64,000 nt of DNA from Rutstroemia sp. NJR-2017a BVV2 (lineage: Eukaryota; Ascomycota; Leotiomycetes; Helotiales; Rutstroemiaceae). Position 1 is the stretch's first letter; each line of letters starts with the position of its first letter. Below, in pieces: positions 38,366 through 51,214 of the stretch. The notes under the pieces were generated by a model. It had not been told where the DNA came from and searched no databases. It worked only from the letters and a program-made list of their open reading frames with translations. Made by a program: the position numbers and the translations under genes. The stretch spans positions 1,674,001 through 1,738,000 of the forward strand of contig NJPS01000013.1 in assembly GCA_002946415.1 (NCBI GenBank). The letters are read 5' to 3'.

Positions 38366-38398
38366 CATACATACATACATACATACATACATACATAC
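38366..38398. repeat. CATA tetranucleotide repeat
   Basis: Eight tandem CATA units, the longest perfect microsatellite in the window. Confidence 0.9.
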
Positions 38399-39099
38399 GT
38401 GATGGATGTGATGAGATTGTGATGAGATGTGTGCACATGCAAATTGATTCGTTGCGCTCCAGATCTTGTTCGATGGGATCCTTTCTCGTATATCGAGTTA
38501 GCTGCGAGTCCCTTGGGGCAAGACGTTCTGGAAATGCACATCACGCACCCAAGAAAGAGATTGCGGTCAAGGTCTTGGTGATCTCTTTTGAGAAGACCAA
38601 TTTCCTTTTTAAAGATGTATCGATTGAGTTCGATGGGGTGGAAATGTAACGGATTCCTGTTGGGAGGAAGAAAGGAAAATTCTGTACTTGTTGGTGCCAT
38701 GTGTCTGTTGCGGCTATGCCTGCTTATTCCTCGAAGTGGAGGTAGGACTTGGCTGCAAGGTAAGCCGGAAACATATCTGACCATGGTGTAAGTTGTGGCT
38801 GGCGTATTGGAAGTCCACAATTGAAGTGCCGCATGTCACTCACTGTCATCTTGACTGCCATAACCGGGTCCGCCACTTCAGTTTGGGTGAGACCGCGAGT
38901 GGTTGGCACATAGGGGCCACATACCATCAACATCCGTTGTCCCTATTCATATTGGCAATGCCGGAACCAGGCTAGCCGTTGTGGTGTCTCTGCTGCTTGA
39001 TGACAGCGCTGTGGACTTCCCCGAGACAATCATGTCATTCTTCACATTTCCGCAGCCTCCGGCTGTCCCCAAAGGTCTAGTTACTTTGTGGTCATCTGC

Positions 39100-42000
39100 T
39101 CGTTTTCAGCCCGTGCTGAAGCCAGCTTGACTGTGGCGTTGAGTGAGTGCTGTTCTGTCCTAGTCTCCTGTGTATACTCCATTTCGTACATTCCTAACTC
39201 TTGGTCTTCGAACCTCACTCATTTACTTTTTTCTCTCACCCATCTATGTCTTTCTGTAACACATATTCTGCTTACTTGTGTTGTCTCCTTCATCAGCAAT
39301 GGGTATCCAGATGAGATATTGGATAGGTGACAGCACTATCTCATACATGTATTTATCGTACATCACATAGCAAGCTCTTCTACAGATCCCTAGCTCTTTC
39401 TCCCTCTGTGCATGGCTTTATTCTTGTCCTTCTGCACAAAAAACAAGCTCAAAATCCAAAGTGAAAGAAACGAAGCAACTTCCATGCCCTCGTCCCCTCC
39501 TCAACCACCGCGTTCCCCCTTTTCCTCCGACCAACTAGATTCTCAATCGTATACTTCACTCTCCATTGTTCATCTCACCTCTGCTCTTCTGTCTTCCCTC
39601 TTCATCAGGCCCCAGGCATGCTATTTACTCCACGCCACCTCGCCTCATTGCTGTAACCCCTATTTGAAGATCCAAATCCCTACTCACTTCTATTGTGCGT
39701 GTCAACATGTAGAGATCAGCATGTGGGAAAAAAGAACTTGGAAGTTCTGCATATGATGGCTTCGTAGTAAGTAGTCAATCGACCTGAATCTTGTCCGATT
39801 ATCCATCAACTCGCACACTCCAAGAAAACTCTACTAGAGAAAGATGCTGAAAGGTGAAAGCAGACATCAATATAACATATCTATCTCCAAACACATGTAG
39901 TTCATCCTACCACCACAATTTTAAACCGAACACGCAACTGCAACTTTCACCAACTGTTCGCCATTGTCTGACCATTTGGTTTTACATGTATAAACCACTA
40001 CGAGTGTGCTTCATCCAGTTGATACAACACAGTTCAATATATAATACTGTTCCATCTCAACCGCCGATCAAAAACACAAAAGGACACCATGCAGCAGAGT
40101 GCAATTGCAAACGCGCTGCTGGCACCACCATAGACATTATGGCTTCATATATATCGGTCTCTAGCCCACTGTATGCATGATGACTTCTCGCATATATCAC
40201 CTGTAGATGTTTCAATATCCAAGTATAAACGATTGATCATTCTATATTATTCTCGACAAGACACCCCGGTGCTCGCCGGCTGTTAGACTACTCAACATGG
40301 TTATGGATTCCCTCTTTCTTTTGCATCAATGTTTGATCGATCCGCATATTGTCGGTCCTTGTGAGAGTCTTGAAGTAATCACAGTCTTGCATCATTCAGA
40401 ACCACTGCAATGATTACCCACACAGCTCTGTAACCATCTTCGAAGTCCGACATAGTGTCCTCTCCAGTCCAAGCAGAATATCCAAACCGTCTCAGTTCCG
40501 CCTCTCACCTCCAAGTTCTGAGCTGGTCTAACTAAGTGAATGCTCCAGCCTACAGCTTGACAAGCTTCTCAGGCTTATCACACTATAGTAGCCTCAGCCC
40601 GGCTTTTCGTTGGATCCTTCCATATCATCTGTGTATAAGGGGGTTCTCTACTTCTACATACCGAAGGCAGTGTATTGGTCACGTCACGTAAAGTCTAACC
40701 TTCCTCGATTTCAAGTAGATACTTGTGCAGCTTGATGTAGCATGGATTCTCGTATCGCTTCTCTATTTAGGAAGTAAGTCTAAGATACCATTTCCTGTTC
40801 CTCTCCCGTCATATGGTCCTTTCGTTCGCTTCGAATCAAGACCTTTCCTCTGCTTCAAGGGCTATTCTACGGTATGGAATATTCCTCAAAGGTGCTGAGA
40901 TCTCTTCTAAGAATCTACTATCACGCCCTCACTTCTCAGGTATATCGAAAGATAACATCATTCTCTGCTTGAGACAACCTCGGCTTATAATTGTATCCCT
41001 TCTATTTCACTACCTGCCCCCTCTTCAGTATTCACTCTATCATCAACCTCCCCTCTCATCACTATTTTCTCTCCTCTTTTACTTATTTTACTTCTCCTTC
41101 GTCCACCGTATCCTCCATCTAGTCTATCACTACTATTCTCTTTCTAATCCTCTCCTCTATCCCCTACCTTTCTTCACAAACTTCAATATCATCAGTTTAT
41201 CTACCTTTTCTATACTATCCTAACCTACCTATCCCCTAACAATCCCTATAAACAATCTCTTAACCTTCCAAACCCCAAATTCCTAAACCCACAATTCCCA
41301 AACCTATACCCCTCTATTCTACCTATCTTATACCCAACCTGTCTTTCCCTAGCCCCCCTTCTCTTCCTCTAGATACCATCTCTATCCCCAGTAAAATATC
41401 CTTCACTCTCTAAACCCCATCATCCACTTCCACTTCCTCCTCCTTCTCCACCACCCATCCATTCCCCTTCCCTCTTTCCCCATATTCCCTTCTCCCCACC
41501 CCCTACTATTCTTCCCTCCTCTTCCCATCCCCATGCCCATCCCATACATATCCAAAAGCTCGTCGTTAACCTAACCTTACGCCCACACTTTCATCCTATC
41601 CTATCACCCGCCCACCTATCCTATCCCACCCATCTAACCTCACACACCACCTCAATTAAACCGTTGCCGATTCGATAACCCAGAAATACAATCACATATA
41701 CAATCACACGAGACAGACTCCCCCCTTCAATCCCAGCTACAGAGGCCACCCGCCCTTTAGAATCCACCCAAATAATCTCAGATACGAACAGCCCAGCTTC
41801 ATGACTTAGCAACTCCCTCTCCCTAACATATCATCCCTCACTGCAAAAGACCAAAGATCGCACCAAATATTCACAACACCTCCCACCTCATCATATAAAT
41901 CACTTCACAGGACACCACAAAACATTACACAGACAGATAGATAGATGTGAAAGGTATTTTCATTCATTCGCTAATATCTCTTTCCCATTTCGCTCTTCCT

Positions 42001-42771
42001 TCTTTCTCACTCTCCTCTCCCAACCCATCTACATCCCATCTCATCCATACCCATCATCTACAAACCCACCCCAACTCATTCAAACACAGCACAGTGAAAA
42101 CGAAAAGTAACCCCCCAATTGTTGACACATTAACTATCCTCCCATCCACCCCAACCTCTGCTTCCTCTTGTCCCTCCATTGTTTCTCCTCCATCCCATCC
42201 CATCCTCTCTACCAAAACAAATAAACAACCAAATAAACATACACAAGGCTCATTGGCAGAGGAATATCCGATCTATTATCCCATCAAAGCAATCACCACC
42301 GCCAAACCCCCTCCAAACCAGATAATTCCATCCTATCCAACCAATTCCACCTCGCAGTCTTTGTGACGGTGACTGCAGAAACACACTTTTTGTCTTTATT
42401 CATGGATCTTTGTACAAAGGGAGAGCTCGCGAGTTTGAGAAAGGTAGAAAAGTAAGTCGAGTTTGTCGATTTTGTGGGTGTAAAACATTAAGCTTGCTTG
42501 AAGGCGAAGAAGCATGTAAAGTCTTTTGCAAAGCCGCTAAACCAAGCACGTCCTTGTGCCGCTAATTAGTGGAGCAAAGCAAAGGGGAGCGGATCGCTCC
42601 ACAGGAGCAATTAGTGACGTTGCTCTAAACATATAAAAAAGAAAAAGCCTGCGAATGGGTATGCTGAAAAAAGACATGGACAACGAAAAAAAAAAAGTGA
42701 AAGGGCATGTAAGCCTATCCAGAACGCCACAAACCAAACCCCTGCCCATTACGCCGTCGTATTACTGTCAT
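39100..42771. other. Plus-strand pyrimidine-rich non-coding region and RAX2 3' flank
   Basis: The plus strand is markedly C/T-rich over about 39150-42360, most strongly at 40980-41640. The frames found there (for example 40813-41223 and 41947-42366) are low-complexity Ser/Leu/Pro/Thr translations with no recognisable domain. The right end must include the 3' untranslated region of RAX2. A plus-strand non-coding transcript is possible but unproven. Confidence 0.5.
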
Positions 42772-45700
42772 TCAAATCATCGGTGCCCTTTCTACTGCCG
42801 TTCGGCTATGACCCAATGAGCTAAAAAGCTGCTGCGGGGGAATTCTGGACATCCTGTCGTAGCTATTTGTGGGAGCAGGCATATAGCCCTCGCGTTTCCG
42901 TCTGATACGTTCGGCCAGAACACCGGCAACAACGAGGAGGAATATTAAGGCGAGGGCGATAGCGAGCGCGATGAGTACAACCAAGCCAACTGCAAGATGA
43001 CTCCCTGTGGATATGTTAGTTGTAATTATGTGAATAGTAGGGATATTTACATACCTGATGATTTGAAGAAGTTATTTTCTTGAGAGAAGATTTGCGACAA
43101 ACTACCGCCAGTATTGGCTGCAGTGCTGGTAAGTGCGAATGGCACGAGGTTTGTGCCATTAAAAAGTACAGCGGAGGCATTTCCAAAGTTAGGTAAAACC
43201 ATGGACCCTGTGACCATAAGAGCTTGATCAGATGGAACCAGATTAGAACTGTCATGCTTCTGAGAAAGTGGCATTACTTGGAGGCCGCGAACGGTTGTGC
43301 CACTTTCGAAAACATCACCGACCGAGTTCCACGCCAAACCATCGTACTTCATGAGGAAGGCTGAACCATTTGTTGCCGTGCCACCGACCCATAACTGTGA
43401 GATATCACCAGTTGCCGCGGTGAGAGCAGTGACAGGTCCAGGAATGGCACTCGCCCCGTTGAAGGCGGTCCAAGTTTGTGCTTTGACGTCGTAAGATGCC
43501 AAGGATACATTTCCGCCGTCGACTGCAAGTGAACCGCCAACAATCAGAGTAGAATCGCTGGACCAAAGCATAGTATTTGCGGTTCCTTGCAGATTCGTTC
43601 CTGGACGATTCCATTGAGATGTGGAAGCCGTGAATAGACAGACACCAGGACAGTCCAAAGAGCCAGCCTCAGTAAAGCTGCCACCAACGTAAATATCTCC
43701 GGTCTTTGTCCTTACAGCGATATTATTGACCACGACCGAATCACCCCCCAAGGCCGGCGCCTGGGTATCGAACGACGAACTCTTAAGATTATATGAAATA
43801 AGCCCATCGACGCTTGCTCCATTGACAGTACCTTTAACAAAACCGCCAGCATACAAGATATCATTCTCAACGGCCAGAGCGAGGAAGCTGGAGTCGTTGG
43901 AGATTGATGAACCGAGTCCGGTAACAGTGTTGCCGTTTGCGCCGTCAATGAAGACGAGGTTGTTGACTTCTGTGCCGTTGGATGCCGTCGCTGTGAAGTG
44001 ACCACCAAGAATAGTGATGTTTCGACCGCCATTCTCATAAAATAACCCAGTAGTAACGCCAGTGACATTTTGGGTACTAGAACCATCTCTCTTGGACAAG
44101 CTCGAGGAAGATTGCGATGGAGAATTCGCCTGAATGTTGACAGGGAAAGGGCTCAGGCCCGATGAAAGAGAAGCGACACCGTTAGCACTCAGCTGGGAGG
44201 ATGATAGAGAGCCTGCAAAGAAATATTCGCCGGAGACATTGACTCCTGCGGTTAGTCGGCCATTAATAGACATTGTTGCAGCATTGAGGTTCTGCAGCCA
44301 GTTGCTTCGAGATGGAACCCAGATAGCGAAGCCATTAACTGACACCGAGCTGTTGCTTCCGAAGGCATTGAGTTCATCGAAGTCTCCTGTTAATGTAATG
44401 ACCGTCTCGGGCACGTTTGCAGTGATGTTCAGAGAAATGGGTACGACAGACATGACTCGGCCGTTAACACCAGCTCCCAGAGCGCTCCAGGTATTCTTCT
44501 CGGTATCATAGGCAGCAACGTTGTTTAGACCTGTGGTAGAAGCAGTGTTGGTATTACTGAAGTTTCCGGCCACGAATAAAGTCGTATCATTAAGTACCAT
44601 GGTGGCGACCTCTCCGTTCAAGCCCCCCGAGACCAATGAAGTAGTGCTGGAGCTCGATATGGAAAGAATATTCTTGTAAGTCGAGGTTGAAAAATTTCCG
44701 CCCACAAATGTAGTGCTGCCAGATGTGACAATTGCATTGACTTCTGCCCCAGTGTTGAGATCCATGCCGGCTTTGTCAAATGTAGAGTTCTGGAAGTCGG
44801 AAGTATTGATGACTGCTTGCTCAGGATCATACTCGAATATGCCATTCAGACCACCAGTCGAATCGATTAAAGTGAAGCCAACGCGCTGAGCGACGACGGT
44901 GAATTTCCCTGCAGTAAGAGCAGACCCAGGGGATAGCGTAACAGAGGGACGGAAGGAGCTGCTGCCAGCCTCGATGTAACCAAAGTAAATTTGATCATAT
45001 TTATCGTAATCGTTCGTCTGGTAGAGAGAAGTCTTGAAAGTCTCGTTCGTAGTGCCACTAGCCATCGTACCATTCACAACCACCATGCCTCGGGTGTCGC
45101 AGCTATCGTCTTGAAGACATCCTGGCGTATACATGTTCACTGAGTAATTACCAGATTGTCTTATATCAGGGTAGAACACAACAGACCCCGAGCTTGACGA
45201 AACGGTAGTGCTATCGAAGGTTGCTGTGAGATATTCTGCAACACTTTGCTGGGAAGGACTAACACTCCACGGTCCACTTGTTGTTGCACTGGATGCAGCT
45301 GAGAGTCCAGCGCAAGTTGGTTCGTTGAAATCATTGATAGCATAGGCAAAGATGTCATCCTGGAAAAGCTCAATGCCATCCAAACCTCCACCACTACCAT
45401 ACCAAGCAGATATATCAATACGGAAAGCATCCATACCAACCTTGTTGACAAAGTGGAAGTCCTGATACTTCACACTGCTGTTGCTGCTCAGATGACACTC
45501 AGATGAGCATGAACTGTTGGCGCCTGTGTCGGGATCTATATAGGTAAGATTCATGATACCATTGATTGGCATAGCTGTGTATCTGAAAGTCTTCGTTCCT
45601 CTACCATCTTGATGAGTATTCCATAACCTCAGCTTTGTGGGGGCAAACCCAAAACCAAAGCTAGCCCTCCAGAATCCAGGAGAGTCATCCGCAAGCAACC

Positions 45701-46514
45701 AGGTATTTCCAGTGCCATCCGTCCCGTCGGTCTTGCACACAATATTTCTCGGATCGCTGAAGCCAGTCGTTGTAGTTGAGGAGGCGCTCGTGATGTTAGC
45801 ACCCGAGATGTTAACAATTTGTTGATCAGGTTCACTAGGTCCAGTTGCGTTTCCCAATCCAGTGAATGACCCTCCAAAGATGATGTGCCCATTCGAAGCC
45901 TTCGCGATTGATGATACAGGACCATTAAATCCAGCAAATGGGAGATTCACCCAGCTATCTCCAACCCAAGCGATCGCATTCGTAGAGTTCGCGCCCCTAA
46001 AGCTACCACCAACATAGACCGTATTCGATGATTCATCACATAGAAGAGCAGTGACCTGACCGGATAATCCTGGAAGTGCTGTAATTGCTGAAGTATTTGG
46101 ATTGAATAATGCGACACCCTGTGATTCGATGTCCCCTAAACTCGTAAAATTTCCACCGATCACGACTCCTGCAAGTGTACCATTGGAGAAAACATATGGG
46201 CACATTGCCGCGATTCCAGCATCGGCGGATGCCAACGTCGCGAATCCTCCGTTGGGAAATCTTGCCATGACAGACTGACTGCCATTTGTGATGAATCCAT
46301 TTTCGTTTTGTCCTTCAAATTGATACAGTGAAATTCCATTAAAGTCCCCAGCAAGTCCTACGCGACCAAGATTCGATAGATCGAGATTTGCGGATGGTAT
46401 TGGATTGAAGGTAATCGCGGTTGTTGGGGGCGTCAAGGAGGCCAACAATAAGGAGAGTCCTAACAGAGATGGTGAGTCGCCGGCGAAGGGGCTCAGCAAT
46501 GAAGAGCACCTCAT
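42772..46514 (-). CDS. RAX2: Rax2-type polarity / bud-site selection membrane protein
   Basis: Large type I plasma-membrane glycoprotein; in yeasts Rax2 acts with Rax1 as a cortical landmark, and in filamentous fungi in polar growth. Exon 1 is 46514-43055 and exon 2 is 43004-42772, with a 50-nt intron; the product is 1230 residues, close to the family's usual 1200. The N-terminus has a signal-peptide-like hydrophobic stretch (LLGLSLLLASLTPP) and then FNPIPSANLDLSNLGRVGLA, characteristic of Rax2. The ectodomain repeats beta-propeller-like motifs such as VYVGGSF, IFGGSF, FVGGNFS and FVAGNFS, with many N-glycosylation sequons. Splicing adds the C-terminal membrane anchor (LVVLIALAIALALIFLLVVA), a basic stop-transfer RIRRKREG and a short cytoplasmic tail. 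Without exon 2 the protein would lack its anchor. Confidence 0.93.
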
Positions 46515-48562
46515 CGCTGACCCTCTGTAAAGAATATTAATAGATAATTAATCAGTATGACGGGTTCGTGAGGGGGACGAGCACAATTGCTTCGTCTTCA
46601 CAACCCAAAAAATTGCAGTGACCAGACGCGCAAGCTCTATGCCATTTGGTTGTTCTGGATTGCCTTTCGAAATGTCAGCGGTTAAAAACTCCTCTCAGCT
46701 CAATTGATTGAGTGTCGTACCCTTTTCAAACTATCCCACAAATAACGGATGTCGTGTTGATGGCGAAGGTCAAATCGAATTGAGGAGTCAATCCTCCAGA
46801 TGATGGCAATCTCAACGTCCCGAAAGGTGATTGGACTCGATTGGACCCGACTAGATTTCGCTTGGGCGGACTAATAAATGGACAGACGATTTTTTCGTCT
46901 TATTGCGCCAGGCTGAACGGTGGGCCTCGGGTGCTCAGGAACCAGGAACGAAGCCTGGTTAAACGGTTTGGTGATCGAAATTGTTATCGTAGTGGTACGT
47001 TCGTAAGTCTATATTTTTAATGTGAAAATGAGATTCCAAGAAGGTCTTGTCGACGATCCGTATGTAAGGGAGAAATGGTTGTCTGTTTCGTCTTTTTGCG
47101 CCTATGAAATTATTATTTCCCTGAGATAGTATGAACGTTTGGTGGAGTTTGGTCTTTTTGCGATGGGGTCACTGCTGTGCTCAGAGGGGGACACAAGCGA
47201 AATTGGGTTGGTTGAATTGATGATGAGTGGCTGATTGCGAATCCGATAAATCCTGGACGGTTTGAGGAGCGAGAAGATGGCTTTGGATGATGCGAAGATC
47301 CGAAGAACGGCGTGTCTTTAGATCGAGACCGGTATGGAAGTTTAAAACGAGAGTGAATAACAGTAAATCGACTGCGCTGGGCTGGTGTGAAAAATGAGTG
47401 TAGGGTTGGTATGGGGGTGACAGCAGGGTTTTGAATCTGTTGTGCTTCAATTAATGAAAAGAAAAGATGTTAGTTTTTGTGTAAGCAAAAATCTCTCCTT
47501 TCTCTTCTTGGATTTTCCGATGTTCCCTTCTCTTGCTCTTGTCCTCATTTGTTAGGTCCCGTCTCCCCTCTCGTGTTGTACAGCAACGACTCAGAGTGTT
47601 CAGAGATGATTCGACAAACCATCTTATGCACCAACGGGCGAACAGGGGGAAAAAGGGAGTCAAGTTGTAACACGTACCGGTTGCTGTACAAGTCTCGGGC
47701 AGCAAAGAACAACACAGATATCAACGATTAAATGCACCACGCAAGAAGAAGGAAAAAGAGGGTTTGACGTGAGAAAGGGAAAGTTGTAAAAGAGTGACAA
47801 AGTACTGAGTTCAGTGCTACGATTAAAGAGTGGGAGTGGGAGAGTTGGGGGAAAGGTGGGAGGTGAAGCGCGCACAAAAGGGAAGGGAAAGAGTGTGAGC
47901 GGATGTGTATGAGGTGGTTGGGTTGGATTTCTGCTTGATTATTTGACTTTCCCTACCTTTGGACCGCGGTGAAACGCTTCAAGGCATATCCGTGCTTGCC
48001 AAAATTGGGCTATGGGGAATTGTTTAAAGCTCGTGCCCAAATACGAATTGGTGCTCGATCTTCGGCCGCGAAGATGCTCTAGAAAGTACGTACTTCGTAT
48101 GTAGCTTCTATGAATAGCAACTAAAACGTCCAGTCTCACAGCAACGACTTCGCCCGCGCCATTCCTCGCTCTGTGTTGTAAATACCGGCCGGTACTTTGA
48201 TTTATGGTGTTGTTCTTCTTTTCTCACCAACCCGCGTTGCCAGGGGTTATTTTCGGAATGTAACTAGACAAATTGTCTCTTCGGGGCGTGCGTAGAATGG
48301 CTATGTCCCCGGGTGATACGCATGAAGAAACCTGTCATGATTCAAGTTCATCCCTTCTAAACATTTATATGTCGACATTGAAGTCTATGGAATATGACAG
48401 CTACACCTATCAAGAGTTCCCCCTAAGATGCAGATGCCCGAATGAGATCTAGACTCACATGCCACTTCCTAGCCACCAATACAAGGTCTACGAACGTATT
48501 ACAAACTGCCTAATTTATATCTTCATGGAGAAAAGAAATATGTGGGTATCGTGCTTTTTTGT
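46515..48562. other. Intergenic: RAX2 promoter and leader, LCL3 3' region
   Basis: Two kilobases with no supported gene. The minus strand is C/T-rich near 47820-47900, consistent with a RAX2 transcription start around there and a leader of about 1.3 kb. Short frames at 47181-47450 (-) and 47451-47705 (-) have no recognisable features and may be upstream ORFs at most. Confidence 0.5.
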
Positions 48563-49407
48563 TCATTTCGGAGGATTGACAGCAGCCGTGCGAATCTTAT
48601 AGTCCCTTGGACTCTCATAATCTTTCGCTTTTCCCGACCACATCCCCAGTTTCTTCTTCTTCGCCTGCTCCTCGATTGCTCGGTACTTTTCCTCGAAATC
48701 CCCGAACTCGGCGCCCATCTTGGCCTCATATACTGTCGCCATTCCTGCCTTCAACATTTCCATCCCAACATCCTTCCGGAACAGGAACCGCCGTACGTAG
48801 ACTGTTGCTACTACGCGATCATACTGGTCCCTCTTGTATATGTATGCGCGCACCCGACGATCGAGGATATAGGCTTTGAGCCATGCTAGAGCTTCTGCTG
48901 AGAATGGTTGCGCGACCTTGCCGAAATGCGCTCCTTCCGGCGCGTCGATTCCTGCTAGCCGAACATGTATCTGCGGAGGATCTGGATGAGCTTCAGGACA
49001 CGAGAGCAGGTTTTATGGGCAGGCCTTACCGTCTTCCCCTTCAAGTCTTTCTTCTCAGGTAGTATCTTTCGTCCCGGCAACCAACCCCAACCCGCAAGTC
49101 TCCCGCCTGGTGTATGAAATAAATGGAAGTTATCTGCATCCCCGACTCTGGTAACCACGCCAAATAAGCTGCGCTTCCTAAAGAAGCCAGGACGAATATA
49201 CGCTGCCTCCGGGATGCGGCGCAGGTAGGAGCGGTATAAGCGCGACGAAATTAAAATAGTAGATGTCAAGAGGATTGTTGGAACCAACGTTCTCGGATCC
49301 GTATAGTGCGACCAATCCGTCGCATTTAGTTTGTCAGTCCATGACACCGACGATCCGTTGTTTTCTTTTTCCTTTTTGGAGGCTGTGTTGAAGTCTAGCC
49401 AGCCCAT
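48563..49407 (-). CDS. LCL3: Lcl3-type membrane-anchored staphylococcal-nuclease-like protein
   Basis: Probable mitochondrial membrane endonuclease. Exon 1 is 49407-49030 and exon 2 is 48970-48563, with a 59-nt intron; the product is 261 residues, matching the family. The order is a short polar N-terminus ([17 protein letters not shown]), one membrane segment ([16 protein letters not shown]), then an SNase/OB-fold domain. The exon junction falls in [19 protein letters not shown], a core SNase strand, followed by [19 protein letters not shown] and ending KKKKLGMW. An in-frame Met ten residues upstream (49437) exists, but MGWL is the more usual family start. Lcl3 is named for a yeast longevity-related screen; its physiological substrate is unclear. 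It lies tail-to-head behind OGG1. Confidence 0.9.
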
Positions 49408-49715
49408 TGTGTTGATGCGGAGTTCTAGAAATCGCAAGAGTGTGGGGGAGGAATATCATTCGCCTAAGGGTCTTTTTGTGATCCAAGCTTTTTGCAGGAG
49501 CTTCTCTGTGATCGTGACATCTACTTGAGATACTTCGGATGAAGAACGTCAAATGACTGTTTCATGACTCATTGGATGGTTGATCACGTACTCTGTAGTT
49601 AGGCGACCTTGCCGTTACTGTTAGATATAAATGGACTATCAAAAACAAAAGCGCTGTTGGTGACCGAAGCCGCGAGATGATGAGTATATTATTATATTAT
49701 ATATGTTACAAATTT
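49408..49715. other. Intergenic spacer LCL3 / OGG1
   Basis: A 308-bp tandem spacer with the OGG1 3' region and LCL3 promoter. A TATATTATAT-type A/T stretch occurs near 49685-49705. No gene seen. Confidence 0.45.
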
Positions 49716-51021
49716 CTACAGTTTTCTTCTCTTTGCCCTTATACTTCTAGCGGATGGCTTTATCTCTTTTTCCTCTTCCTCAACCTTGACTTCATCCATA
49801 ACATACTCCCTCTTCACTGCAACCTTTTTCTCCTCCCAAACATCACCGTTTTCCTGCTTAATTTTGACCTCATCAACATCGATTTCCACCTTTGCAACGA
49901 GCTTATCAGAAAAGGTTTTAAGGTCCGCAGCGAACAGGACCGAGTGTGCCCATCCAGCCTCTTTTCCCCACAACGCTCTAAAATGGTCGCCAATCGCGTC
50001 ATACGTGGCTTTGGTGAGACTTTTGTGTTTGCCTTTTCCAAATTTATAATCTCTTTGGGCAATCTGCCAGACGTGGGTATCCACGGGGACAGCTTCTCCC
50101 CAGCCTAATCCCATCAAGCAGACACAGTCAGCAACTTTGGGACCAACACCTTGAAGTGCAAGGAGTTCTTCATGAGCTTTTCTGTATCCTTCTCGGCCCC
50201 CAGGAGGTATTTCTCCTTTAAACGGCACATCGAAGGTTTCCGGATTACATAGGCTTTGGAGCCATCCCTTGGGTTTATCTGCCACTATTGATGCAGTCTG
50301 AGCAATATACTTCGCTCGATATCCAAACCCGAGCGCACGCAGGTGTGCTTCTATCCCTGCGCCAGTTAACGCTTCCGGTGGTGGGAAATCATGAAAAGGT
50401 TGGTCCCCAACATGGCCGATCAGAGGCCCGTAATGTAGACACAGATTATTGACCTATTGTAAGACGGTTAGATGTGCACTGTGCACTGAGCTGATGCGGA
50501 ACTTACCATTTGAGATATCCTTATAATATTATTGTTGCTGCTACAGATGAATCCTACCAGTGCCTCCCATGCATCTTGCTTGAGAATACGGACTCCCGTG
50601 AATTTGGGTGCCCTTTTCTTGAAATTTGGATCAACTGAAGACCATTGCTCATATAATTCGGTCAAATTGGGTGATAAGTTGAGGTAACGCCGTAGCAACG
50701 ACTCTGTCTCTTCATCTTCATCGATTCCTGTGGTTTTCGTTGAAGGTGGAGGGGACAATGGTAATTTGAAATCAGAGTATATTGTTCGATAATGAAGATG
50801 CGTTGAGTCTTGTTTGAGTGAAAGTATGCGGCCAGAGAGTGCGCAAGACCTCTCCAATATCAGCTCCTGTATCAACCTTCAAAGGGAGTCGCGTACCAAA
50901 TATCCTCATCAGCAGCCTTTTTCCACCGGAAAGATTGTCCACAGCGCAAAGTGGTGTCTATACAAAGCTCCGCCAAGCTCACAGGAAGCTTCCGCCATTC
51001 TGATGTTCTCAGATTGCCCAT
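49716..51021 (-). CDS. OGG1: 8-oxoguanine DNA N-glycosylase/AP lyase (OGG1)
   Basis: Base-excision repair enzyme that removes 8-oxoguanine opposite cytosine. Exons are 51021-50897, 50849-50507 and 50453-49716, with introns of 47 and 53 nt and 401 residues in total. Landmarks are LCIDTTLRCGQSFRW in the N-terminal domain, DAWEALVGFICSSNNNI and a helix-hairpin-helix GVGPKVADCVCLMGLG. The catalytic Lys is about residue 262 and the conserved Asp of PVDTHVWQIA about 281; this 19-residue spacing equals that of human K249 and D268. The C-terminal extension of about 60 residues is Lys/Glu/Val-rich and ends RSIRAKRRKL, a likely nuclear localisation signal. The gene is divergent from U2AF2 with only 193 bp between starts. 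Identification is secure. Confidence 0.95.
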
Positions 51022-51214
51022 TGTGGTAATTCAATTGTTGTCGTTGTGGAAATTGGCGCGCTGCTCCAGGTACCAGTTGCTTAAATTTAGCGCGAAATTC
51101 AATTGAGCTTCGCGACAGCCTCCTACAAAAAATTCCGCCTGTGTCTTTAATTTCACCAACCACATCAAAAAGTTACATCAAACTTCTGGAAAATAGCTGT
51201 ATCAAAACGCCAAT
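51022..51214. promoter_or_regulatory. Compact divergent promoter, OGG1 / U2AF2
   Basis: Only 193 bp separate the two start codons, so both leaders and a shared bidirectional promoter must lie here. No factor site was assigned. Confidence 0.55.

Larger units (their letters stand above)
29641..39100. other. Gene-poor region with many short repeats and a TACTGTA/TACAGTA cluster
   Basis: No open frame has recognisable protein character or a plausible splice partner. Short simple repeats (CATA, TGTA, CTTGA, TACC) are frequent, and the TGCATGC palindrome recurs. The heptamer TACTGTA or its complement TACAGTA was counted 11 times between 30076 and 37897. I see no transposase, LTR pair, tRNA or rRNA. 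Confidence 0.5.

Noticed and set aside
40813..41223. Possible 136-residue membrane protein
   Set aside because: The hydrophobic Leu/Ser/Phe/Tyr content follows from the C/T-rich DNA; no start context, domain or splice evidence.
41947..42366. Possible 139-residue Ser/Thr/Pro-rich protein
   Set aside because: Low-complexity translation of pyrimidine-rich DNA; no signal peptide or domain.
28018..42771. Degraded transposon or LTR element as the cause of the gene desert
   Set aside because: I found no long direct or inverted terminal repeats, no transposase or reverse-transcriptase-like peptide fragments and no strong AT bias of the kind left by repeat-induced mutation.
47181..47705. Minus-strand short frames upstream of RAX2
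   Set aside because: No recognisable protein character; they fall in the likely RAX2 leader and are at most upstream ORFs.
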